Positions 52,089 through 59,947 of a DNA stretch of 64,000 bases are shown piece after piece (the first letter of the stretch is position 1; each line of letters opens with the position of its first letter). The notes beneath the pieces were generated by a model. That model saw nothing but the letters and a program-made list of their open reading frames with translations, made no database searches and was not told the DNA's origin. Made by a program: the position numbers and the translations under genes. The stretch lies in the NCBI RefSeq assembly GCF_042666505.1, contig NZ_JBHTDN010000001.1, positions 1,240,001 through 1,304,000 on the forward strand, in the 5' to 3' direction. This DNA is from Parapedobacter sp042666505 (GTDB lineage: Bacteria > Bacteroidota > Bacteroidia > Sphingobacteriales > Sphingobacteriaceae).

Positions 52089-53768
52089 TCACAGATTACC
52101 TTTTTTCAGTTCTTCAGTTGCAAAGTTCACCGCCCGTGCCGTGAGCGCCATATAGGTGAGTGAGGGATTCACACATGCAGCGGATGTCATACAAGCTCCA
52201 TCTGTCACAAAGACATTCAGCGCATCCCACACTTGGTTATTGCCATTTAACACCGAGGTTTTGGGATCATTTCCCATCCGTGCCGTACCCATTTCGTGAA
52301 TACCCTGCCCAAAGCCATAGCCGTTATCATAGGTAGCTACATCTTTTACGCCAGCCACCTCGAGCATCTCCGCACAATCATCCATCATGTCCTTGCGCAT
52401 TTTATGCTCATTTTCCTTAATTTCCATGTCCATGGCCAATACAGGCAATCCCCATTTGTCCTTCACTTTCTTATCAAGAAAGATACGGTTTTCGTGATAT
52501 GGCAGGGTTTCTCCAAAGGCAGTGAAGCCGACAGACCATTCTCCCGGTTCGCACATGGCGTCTTTCCATTCTCCGCCGATGCTCATCTCTGCCACTTCTC
52601 CGCTCCAACGCCCCCTGCTTGCAGCGCCTTGATAGCCAAATCCACGGACGTAGTCACGTTTATCATCCCCTACATTACGGAATCTCGGGATGTAAAGCCC
52701 GTTGGCTCTCCTGCCGTAGTAGTATTTGTCTTCGTATCCTTCGACCCGGCCCCTCGCCCCGCAACGGAAATGATGGTCCATAGCATTGTGCCCTAATTCA
52801 CCACTGCCACTTCCCAATCCACCTTCCCACACGTCTGTAGCAGAATTCATTAAAATCCACGTGGAGTTAAAAGCCGACGCACAAACAAACACTATTTTTG
52901 CGAAATATTCATACGTTTGATTGGTTTCGGCATCCAGCACCTCTACACCTTTTGCTTTCTTGGTATCCTTATCATACAGGATACGGGTTACTATAGAAAA
53001 CGGGCGAAGTGTTAAATTTCCGGTAGCAACCGCCGCTGGCAGGGTAGACGATTGCGTACTGAAATAAGCGCCAAAATTACAGCCCAACCAACATTGATTT
53101 TGATATTGGCAGTTGACCCGTCCTTCGTGAGGTACGGTAAGATTGGCTACCCGCCCCATGATGAAATGCCGCGCTCCCTTGTAGTGCGCTTTAATACGAG
53201 CCGCGAGATCTTTTTCAACGACGTTCATTTCCATGGGTGGCAGAAAATCGCCATCGGGCAGCACATCCAAACCGTCACGATTTCCACTGATACCGGCCCA
53301 TTTTTCGGCGTAACTATACCAGGGAGCAATATCTTTATAGCGGATCGGCCAGTCCACGCCGTGCCCGTCTTTTATGTTTGCTTCGAAATCTAAATCGCTG
53401 AACCGGTAACTTTGCCGACCCCACATTAACGAACGACCGCCTACATGGTAGCCGCGATACCAGTCGAAACGCTTTATTTCCACGTAAGGACTTTCCTTTT
53501 CATTGACCCAGAAGTCCAGGTTCTTTTCATTTAGCGGATAATCTCTTTTTAATACAGGATAATCTTCGATCATCTGCTGTGTGCGTCCGCCGCGATGCGG
53601 AAATTCCCAAGGATGTTTCGTCGCGGCGGGATAATCCTTCACATGCTCAACATTACGGCCACGTTCGAGCATGATGGTCTTTAGCCCTTTCTGCGTCAAT
53701 TCCTTCGCAGCCCAACCCCCACTAATTCCTGATCCGATAACAATCGCATCATATACATTATCAGCCAT
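52089..53768 (-). CDS. GMC-family flavoprotein oxidoreductase
   Basis: A 559-residue FAD enzyme. The N-terminal dinucleotide fold is YDAIVIGSGISGGWAAKELTQ, then NVEHVKDYP, GGRSLMWGRQSYR and the C-terminal GMC_oxred_C block HEMGTARMGNDPKTSVLN with catalytic His. It resembles the large subunit of glucoside 3-dehydrogenases, which oxidise the C3 hydroxyl of a sugar. It lacks its own signal peptide and would be exported with the Tat-carrying small subunit. It sits in the sugar-oxidation cluster. Confidence 0.9.
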   Translation of the reverse strand: MADNVYDAIVIGSGISGGWAAKELTQKGLKTIMLERGRNVEHVKDYPAATKHPWEFPHRGGRTQQMIEDYPVLKRDYPLNEKNLDFWVNEKESPYVEIKRFDWYRGYHVGGRSLMWGRQSYRFSDLDFEANIKDGHGVDWPIRYKDIAPWYSYAEKWAGISGNRDGLDVLPDGDFLPPMEMNVVEKDLAARIKAHYKGARHFIMGRVANLTVPHEGRVNCQYQNQCWLGCNFGAYFSTQSSTLPAAVATGNLTLRPFSIVTRILYDKDTKKAKGVEVLDAETNQTYEYFAKIVFVCASAFNSTWILMNSATDVWEGGLGSGSGELGHNAMDHHFRCGARGRVEGYEDKYYYGRRANGLYIPRFRNVGDDKRDYVRGFGYQGAASRGRWSGEVAEMSIGGEWKDAMCEPGEWSVGFTAFGETLPYHENRIFLDKKVKDKWGLPVLAMDMEIKENEHKMRKDMMDDCAEMLEVAGVKDVATYDNGYGFGQGIHEMGTARMGNDPKTSVLNGNNQVWDALNVFVTDGACMTSAACVNPSLTYMALTARAVNFATEELKKGNL

Positions 53769-53869
53769 AGTTGTTATAGTTTTGTTTAGTTTTATTAGTC
53801 AACGCTTTTTACCTCTTAAAGGTATTATATATGACGTTATTATTCAAATTTTATTATCATCCTTTACAT

Positions 53870-55105
53870 CTATAAGGCGGGTTTAGCTTGCCTTTCCTTA
53901 AAGAATAGCCCAAATAAAAATAACACGACAGCGGCTATTCCGGCGGGAACCAACCAGACATTTCGCCAGAACGGGTCGTTTGTGGGGTTTGCTTGGTAAT
54001 ATTCGCTAACGAATCCGGCCACCCAAAACCCGATCAATTGTCCAATTCCATACGTTGCAAGCGTAATCAGCCCCTGTGCCGAACTTTTATATCGCTCGCC
54101 AGCTTTTGCATCGGTATAGATCTGACCAGAGACAAAGAAAAAGTCATAGCATATACCATGCAATGCAATCCCCAGAATCAACATATAAGAAAGTTCACCG
54201 GCATTGCCGTACGCGAATAACAAATAGCGCAACGCCCAGGCCAACATGCCGAGCATGATGGTATTTTTAAATCCGAACCGACTGAAAAACACTGGAAGTA
54301 ATAGGAGAAAAAAAGCTTCCGAAAACTGGCCAATCGTCATCTTGCCGGTCGGGTTCTCCAAACCGGTTTCGTTGAGAAACTGGTTGGCATATTGGTAGTA
54401 AAAAGCGAGTGGTATGCAGATAAGAACGGACGACACAAAAAACATTAGAAAGTTCTTATTAGCCAATAATTTTACTGCGTCTAATCCCAATAGCTCCGAT
54501 ATTCCACTTTTCTCACTTATCGATCGTTTAACGGGAGGAGTTTTGGGCAGACTGAAACTAAATAATCCCAATATGAGCGAAGCAACACCAGCCATCAAAA
54601 AGGTATATTTCAGCAGTCCCTCTCCAGCGTCCCACTTAAACACATAGCTAATGGATAGCCCCGCAACGATCCAGCCAATGGTACCGAAAACACGTATAGA
54701 AGAAAACTGCTTTTCGGGATTAGAAATCTGCCTAAACGATATGGAATTAACCAGCGCCAACGTAGGCATGTATAAAATCATATAAACCAATACATACGGA
54801 TAAAATAAGCCTACATTGGGCGCATTATACATCTGATACATTAAAAAAGCCCCAACGAGATGCAATACACCTAAAATCCGCTCTGCATTAAAATAGCGAT
54901 CGGCAATCAGCCCAATGATAAATGGGGCAATAATCGCTCCCAACGATTGCGTAGAAAACACGCTTGCTTTTTCAAGCTCTGAGGCCTGAAGATTTTGGCT
55001 CAAAAACGTACCTAAAGTCACGAACCATGCTCCCCAAATAAAAAATTCAAGGAACATCATAAAAGAGAGTTTAATCCGTATCAGCGTGCTCATATAGGAT
55101 CGCAA
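53870..55105 (-). CDS. MFS transporter, nucleoside permease-like
   Basis: A 411-residue 12-span transporter of the nucleoside:H+ symporter (NupG/XapB) subgroup: KLSFMMFLEFFIWGAWFVTLG at the first span and FIIGLIADRYF after the second. In Bacteroidota, relatives in oxidoreductase clusters probably carry sugars or keto-sugars rather than nucleosides. It lies between the TIM-barrel isomerase (28 nt) and GMC (101 nt, AT-rich, no gene seen). Confidence 0.85.
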   Translation of the reverse strand: MRSYMSTLIRIKLSFMMFLEFFIWGAWFVTLGTFLSQNLQASELEKASVFSTQSLGAIIAPFIIGLIADRYFNAERILGVLHLVGAFLMYQMYNAPNVGLFYPYVLVYMILYMPTLALVNSISFRQISNPEKQFSSIRVFGTIGWIVAGLSISYVFKWDAGEGLLKYTFLMAGVASLILGLFSFSLPKTPPVKRSISEKSGISELLGLDAVKLLANKNFLMFFVSSVLICIPLAFYYQYANQFLNETGLENPTGKMTIGQFSEAFFLLLLPVFFSRFGFKNTIMLGMLAWALRYLLFAYGNAGELSYMLILGIALHGICYDFFFVSGQIYTDAKAGERYKSSAQGLITLATYGIGQLIGFWVAGFVSEYYQANPTNDPFWRNVWLVPAGIAAVVLFLFGLFFKERQAKPAL

Positions 55106-55133
55106 ATAATGGGCTTTGATTCCTAGTAACAGG

Positions 55134-56051
55134 TCAAAAATTATCTACTTCACGGTATGCCGCAATCAGTTTCACTTCTCCCTCTTTGCCTCCCATAGAT
55201 TTGCCATGCTCCATACCAACCACTCCCCGATAGCCCTTATCGTAAATGTGCTTAAACAAATTCTTGTAATTAATCTCGCCTGTCGTAGGTTCGCGTCGTC
55301 CCGGATTATCTCCGGTTTGAAAATATGCGATCTCGTCCCAGCAACGATCAATGTTCGCAATCAAATCGCCCTCATTGCGCTGCATGTGATATACGTCGTA
55401 CAAAATCTTGCACGAGGGGCTGTTTACCCCCTTACAAATCAAGTAGGTCTGTGTAGAAGTGCGTAAGAACAGATCTGGCGTATCACTTAAGGGTTCCAAT
55501 ACCATAATGATGCCATGCGGTTCCAATATTTCTGCTCCACGCCGCAGCGCCTCAATGACGTTCGCCGTCTGGATATCCAATGGAAGATTGCGGGAAAAAT
55601 CCCCAGGTACGACAGTTGTAAATTTGCCGCCGCACCGCTTAGCCAACTCTACAGCTTGGTGGCATCCCTTCAGGAATATATCCACATGTTCTTGTTTGCC
55701 TGCCGTTAAGGTATTGGCTCCATTCCCCCCTTTATTAAGAACAAACACGCCCATGGTCATTCCCAATTTCGCCAATAGTTTCCCGATTTGTTCTTGTTCC
55801 GTAACAGAGCGCCCCGAAAAGCCGTTGTCCTCGATACCCCGAAAACCGTGGTCATACGCAAACTGAATCTGGTCAAGGATATTTTTTCCAGCGTGGTTCT
55901 CAAACTGTCCCTGATGCGGGCCATAATTTAACTTAAAAGGCTTATTGTCTTGCCCGTTGGTCGTACGATCTTCTTTTGCGTACAACGAGCTACCACTGAC
56001 AACCGCCCCCGTTGCCAATAGTGAATTTCGTAGGAATTGAGCTCTTTTCAT
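55134..56051 (-). CDS. TIM-barrel sugar isomerase/epimerase-like, hydroxypyruvate isomerase family
   Basis: A 305-residue exported AP-endonuclease-family-2 TIM barrel. I start at 56051 (MKRAQFLRNSLLATGAVV) to obtain a clean signal; the frame opens at 56069. KLNYGPHQGQFENHAGKN, MVLEPLSDTP, ILYDVYHMQRNEGD and GVVGMEHGKS provide the metal-binding Glu/Asp/His set of hydroxypyruvate isomerase-like proteins. In the keto-sugar context it may isomerise or epimerise a released sugar. Specificity unknown. Confidence 0.82.
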   Translation of the reverse strand: MKRAQFLRNSLLATGAVVSGSSLYAKEDRTTNGQDNKPFKLNYGPHQGQFENHAGKNILDQIQFAYDHGFRGIEDNGFSGRSVTEQEQIGKLLAKLGMTMGVFVLNKGGNGANTLTAGKQEHVDIFLKGCHQAVELAKRCGGKFTTVVPGDFSRNLPLDIQTANVIEALRRGAEILEPHGIIMVLEPLSDTPDLFLRTSTQTYLICKGVNSPSCKILYDVYHMQRNEGDLIANIDRCWDEIAYFQTGDNPGRREPTTGEINYKNLFKHIYDKGYRGVVGMEHGKSMGGKEGEVKLIAAYREVDNF

Positions 56052-56146
56052 TAGAAAATAATTATTCAATTTAATTGTTTGCTTTCGACGGCATTAATCA
56101 TGCTATGTCCGTTGCACCCTGCCAATGGACGCTGACATCGCGGGTT

Positions 56147-57166
56147 TCATTTTTGAGTAGCCAATAATCTTTTAAATCCAGCACTCATGGTATCGCGAAC
56201 GATTCCTGATGCGTCCTTATAAATCATAAAAACCTCCACTTTCTTGCGCTTGTTTACAAACGCAATGGCTTCGTCGGCTTCCATAGCCATTATCACGTTG
56301 TCGTAGCCATCAGCAGACATCGCATCTTCCGTGTAGATTGTCGCACTAATAATCCCGGTATTAAATGGGTATCCCGTTTTGGGATCAATGTGGTGGGAAA
56401 CCTTCCGGTTCCCATCTCTTAAAAACTTTCGGTAGTTGCCGGCAGTGGTAATGGCTCCTTTTCGTATTTCCATCACCTCGTTGATTGCCACATCGTGATC
56501 TCCTTCGTCAAAGGGTCGTTCAATCCCGATACGCATCGGTGAGCCATCAGGTTTGGGCCCCTTCACTCGCAATTCGCCCCCAAGTTCCACAATATAATGC
56601 GCGATTCCATATTGTTCCAACAACCCGGCCAATACATCGACGCTATATCCTTGGGCAATACCATTTAAATCAATTTGTATACATGGATCCGCTTTTTCCA
56701 GTCGACGGCCTTTGAGCCGTATTTTATCCATGCCCACGCAAGCCATCACCCGACGTACCTCACCGCTGTCCGGGAAATGGCTAATCCCTTTAACACCAAA
56801 TCCCCAGAGTTGTACCAGCGGGGCTACCGTGACGTCAAAAATCCCTTTACTATCCCGGTATATCGAAAACGATTTCTTAAGTACGTTATAAAAATGATTA
56901 TCCAACTCGAAACGCCCTTGCCCGGCATTTATTTTATTGATAAGCGAATAAGGTTTATACAGCGACATGGAACTGTCAATGACGTTCAACACACTATCCA
57001 CGGAATGTTTATGGATACAGCTGTCCTTAGCGTAATAGGTAACGGTGTAATCTGTACCCTGTGCATATCCAGTGATCGTGTATTTTGTTAGATTTCCGGT
57101 AGTTTTGCCTGCCCAAGAAAAAAAGCAGGCAAAACCAATCAGCGGAAATATCCATGTTGTTTTCAC
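56147..57166 (-). CDS. apbE: FAD:protein FMN transferase (ApbE family)
   Basis: A 339-residue exported flavin transferase: signal segment IFPLIGFACFFSWAG, then MSLYKPYSLINKINAG, IDLNGIAQGYSVDVLAGLL, VELGGELRVKG and DPKTGYPFNTG, with the metal-binding Asp in MSADGYDNVIM. It attaches FMN to Thr/Ser of periplasmic flavoproteins. The start is GTG at 57166 and shares bases with the TAG of the upstream Gfo/Idh gene (TAGTG), so it is coupled. No obvious flavinylation substrate is in the window. Confidence 0.88.
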   Translation of the reverse strand: MKTTWIFPLIGFACFFSWAGKTTGNLTKYTITGYAQGTDYTVTYYAKDSCIHKHSVDSVLNVIDSSMSLYKPYSLINKINAGQGRFELDNHFYNVLKKSFSIYRDSKGIFDVTVAPLVQLWGFGVKGISHFPDSGEVRRVMACVGMDKIRLKGRRLEKADPCIQIDLNGIAQGYSVDVLAGLLEQYGIAHYIVELGGELRVKGPKPDGSPMRIGIERPFDEGDHDVAINEVMEIRKGAITTAGNYRKFLRDGNRKVSHHIDPKTGYPFNTGIISATIYTEDAMSADGYDNVIMAMEADEAIAFVNKRKKVEVFMIYKDASGIVRDTMSAGFKRLLATQK

Positions 57167-58485
57167 TACAATACAACCGTTTGGCCGGGTATCGCATAGG
57201 GATAGAGCCCATTTTCATCAGGCAAAACCTTCGGTAGTGCATCCCAAGCAAAGCGCTCGGGCATTAGGTCAACATTAGATTTCAGTGCGTCGTCCCATTT
57301 GATAACCTGACCTGAATACGTAGCCAATCTACCAATAATTCCGGTAAGGGTACTGTAAGCGCCGTATTCAGCATTATCAAATTTGTATTCACCCTTTGAA
57401 ATCGCGTCGAATAGCTCCACATGTTCATGTTGGTAGGGATTCGCGTTACCTCGTTTGGGATGGTTATAGAGTTCGTTGCCTTTCGAATCCCATAGAATCG
57501 CATCGTTTGCTGCAGATAGGTAGATTCGTCCCTTCGTTCCCTGGAATGTTTCGTCTACCCGATTGGAAGTTCCTTCAAAATGCCGGCATTGACTATATAT
57601 GACCGAACCATCCGCATAGGTAAGTTCTACTGCATGGTTATCATAAATTTCACCATATTCCTTTCCTGTTCGCCAAGCCCGGCTTCCGGTTCCCTGAATA
57701 GATACCGGATAACTCCCTTTCACCCAGTTAGCGACATCAATGTTATGCACATGCTGTTCGACGATATGGTCTCCGCAAAGCCAATTAAAATAATACCAGT
57801 TGCGCATCTGATATTCCATTTCGGTCTGTTCCGGTTTACGCGGACGTACCCACACACCGCCACTGTTCCAATACACTTGTCCCGAAACGATATCGCCAAG
57901 TGCGCCATCCTGTATGCGCTTTATGGCTTCACGGTAATTCGCCTGGTATCGACGCTGCAAGCCAACCACGACGTTGAGTTTTTTGCGTTTCGCCTCTTCT
58001 GCGGCGGCCAGTACACGTCGTACCCCTGGGATGTCTACGGCAACCGGCTTCTCCATGAAGACATGTTTACCCTGGCGTACCGCCTCCTCAAAATGGATGG
58101 GTCTGAATCCAGGAGAAGTAGCCAAAATTACCACATCGGCCAGTGGAATCGCCTTTTGATATGCATCAAATCCAACGAACTTACGATCTTCCGGCACATC
58201 AAGCTTATCGGCATGGCGCTCAGCTAGCTTATTGTACGCTTCGTCCAACCGATCCCTAAAGGCATCTGCGAGCGCTACGATCTTTATGTTGGCACCGGAG
58301 GCAATGGCGTCAAAAGTTGCACCTGTACCGCGACCTCCGCACCCTACGAGCACGACCTTGATGGTATCATCTACACTTGCATGAGCACCCACGAAAGGTA
58401 TACCGCTGAGCATGGCACCACCTGCCAACACAGCCGAAGTCTTAAGAAAATCCCGGCGTTGTCCGCCTACGCTTTTTTTATCCAT
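57166..58485 (-). CDS. Gfo/Idh/MocA family oxidoreductase with Tat signal
   Basis: A 439-residue exported oxidoreductase. The Tat leader is QRRDFLKTSAVLAGGAML, the Rossmann motif VVLVGCGGRGTGATFDA and the catalytic Lys lies in VFMEKPVAVDIPG. WYYFNWLCGDHIVEQHVHNID carries the conserved His. It is 30 nt after the FGE-like gene. Together with GMC, isomerase and permease it fits oxidation/reduction of a glycan through keto intermediates. Confidence 0.9.
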   Translation of the reverse strand: MDKKSVGGQRRDFLKTSAVLAGGAMLSGIPFVGAHASVDDTIKVVLVGCGGRGTGATFDAIASGANIKIVALADAFRDRLDEAYNKLAERHADKLDVPEDRKFVGFDAYQKAIPLADVVILATSPGFRPIHFEEAVRQGKHVFMEKPVAVDIPGVRRVLAAAEEAKRKKLNVVVGLQRRYQANYREAIKRIQDGALGDIVSGQVYWNSGGVWVRPRKPEQTEMEYQMRNWYYFNWLCGDHIVEQHVHNIDVANWVKGSYPVSIQGTGSRAWRTGKEYGEIYDNHAVELTYADGSVIYSQCRHFEGTSNRVDETFQGTKGRIYLSAANDAILWDSKGNELYNHPKRGNANPYQHEHVELFDAISKGEYKFDNAEYGAYSTLTGIIGRLATYSGQVIKWDDALKSNVDLMPERFAWDALPKVLPDENGLYPYAIPGQTVVL

Positions 58486-58515
58486 TTTTATTTTAGTTTA
58501 TCTTATGGTTACTAC

Positions 58516-59478
58516 TTAATAATCTTCTATGGGTGCTTTGTCATAGTATGCCATGATCTCTGCCTCTGATGGTGGATTCAACGGACGTACCAAACGAAGA
58601 CCGATAAAAGGCGCTTCGGGGAACCACCAATTGCTTTTGGGGATCTGGGGGTCCAGTTGTTTCCAAAAAGGATCGGAAGGCAAACGGGAAGCTGATCGTA
58701 CATTCTTTGCATCGTCTTCAAACGATCCTCCCCGGATTACGTGGGGATAAAGTTTCTCGGGAACCGCAATTGGATTCTCCGCAACCTTCCCGTTAAACTG
58801 TTGGTAAAAATTCTCCACATATTGATCGTAGGTCCACTCAGCCACATTGCCATGCATATCATAAAGTCCCCAAGCATTGGGCTGCTTTTGTCCTACTTCA
58901 TGGGTTCTACCACCGCTGTTATCCTTATACCAAGCATGCTCTTCCAACTGAGAGGCATCGTTGCCAAAATAATATTCCGTCTCACTTCCAGCGCGACAAG
59001 CGTATTCCCACTCAGCTTCCGTAGGCAACCGATAGAATACGCCTGTACGTATATATAACCATTTGCAAAATTGGATGGCATTATACTGGGTCATTGCCAA
59101 TGCGGGATGGCCATCCTTTCCCATTCCAAATGTCATATCAAGGTACGGCTTCGTGGGGCGGGTAACTGCATCAACTTTCGCCGGGATGGTTCCCCCACTC
59201 TGTACGCGTTCGAAGTCTTTATATACAAAAGGTTCAAACAAATTCCAGGTAACTTCATAGGTGCCCATCCAAAAAGGAGCGACCTTGACGCGATGTACGG
59301 GCTGCTCGTCGGGATTGCCTTTTGTACTTCCCATTGAGAACTCACCGCCTGGAATTGCTTCCATTGTAAAGCTAAGCGACGTGCCTTCAACTTGTTGGGT
59401 ATATGGTTTGAAATTTTCCTGAGCTATTGCATGGCTAGCCAATAACGGGACGGCAAAAAATAAGGATCTAACAGACAT
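58516..59478 (-). CDS. formylglycine-generating-enzyme-fold (SUMF1) protein
   Basis: An approximately 320-residue exported SUMF1/FGE-fold protein. The start at 59478 (MSVRSLFFAVPLLAS) gives a normal signal peptide; the frame opens at 59493. MEAIPGGEFSMGS, FWMGTYEVTW, RLPTEAEWEYACRAG and NVAEWTYDQY are the family marks. Active FGE uses a Cys pair near the C-terminus; none is visible here (end region SASRLPSDPFWK...GLRLVRPLN), so sulfatase activation is unlikely and a binding or structural role is more plausible. First gene of the cluster. Confidence 0.85.
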   Translation of the reverse strand: MSVRSLFFAVPLLASHAIAQENFKPYTQQVEGTSLSFTMEAIPGGEFSMGSTKGNPDEQPVHRVKVAPFWMGTYEVTWNLFEPFVYKDFERVQSGGTIPAKVDAVTRPTKPYLDMTFGMGKDGHPALAMTQYNAIQFCKWLYIRTGVFYRLPTEAEWEYACRAGSETEYYFGNDASQLEEHAWYKDNSGGRTHEVGQKQPNAWGLYDMHGNVAEWTYDQYVENFYQQFNGKVAENPIAVPEKLYPHVIRGGSFEDDAKNVRSASRLPSDPFWKQLDPQIPKSNWWFPEAPFIGLRLVRPLNPPSEAEIMAYYDKAPIEDY

Positions 59479-59749
59479 TCCAGCTATAATCAATCAAAAA
59501 ATTGGTGGCTGAATTTAGTGTCTTTTTGTTTAAATGCAAAATATAAGGTTTTTTTTAACCTATTTTCTATTGGCATTCCGCTGTAAAATACCGCGCCAAC
59601 ATGGCCAAAAACCCGCCTAACGTGTAAACAATACACTAGGGGAAATTTTCGCCCGTGTGGAAAACTTTTTAAAAGACCGAGAGCAGATTCCTTCGATACG
59701 GGTGCCAAAATGCACAATTAGGGTAAACTACTTCCGGTTTTGCATTCCG

Positions 59750-59769
59750 CCAATTGCCTTGGCAATTGG
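59750..59769. promoter_or_regulatory. palindrome CCAATTGCC-TT-GGCAATTGG
   Basis: A perfect 9-bp inverted repeat with a 2-nt centre, about 270 nt upstream of the sugar-oxidation cluster. It could be an operator for that cluster. No T-tract follows on either strand. Confidence 0.35.
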
Positions 59770-59851
59770 ATAGCATTGCCTACTTTGAGTGATTGCACAG
59801 GATTATTTGGTATGGTAAGACAAAGATTCTCTTGGACAATCAGATAAAAAA

Positions 59852-59882
59852 AACATCGCTGATATTTTATATCAGCGATGTT
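59852..59882 (-). terminator. rho-independent terminator of the nusA-infB unit
   Basis: AACATCGCTGATAT and ATATCAGCGATGTT form a perfect 14-bp stem around TTT. On the minus strand it continues into an eight-T tract. It lies 66 nt after the infB stop. Confidence 0.9.
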
Positions 59883-59947
59883 GACCTAACTTCCTCCTTT
59901 AAAAGACATCAGTATTTAGGAGGGCTCACGATATTAAATAGCTATCC

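Larger units (their letters stand above)
59479..59884. other. intergenic region between the FGE-like gene and infB
   Basis: This gap of about 400 nt holds no convincing gene. A 75-residue minus-strand frame (59490-59717) overlaps the promoter region of the FGE-like gene and looks like chance. It contains a palindrome at 59750-59769 and the infB terminator, plus a small T-rich hairpin (AGGTT...AACCT) near 59556. Confidence 0.5.

Noticed and set aside
59490..59717. 75-residue minus-strand frame
   Set aside because: It lies in the upstream region of the FGE-like gene, shows no family features and reaches into that gene's start.
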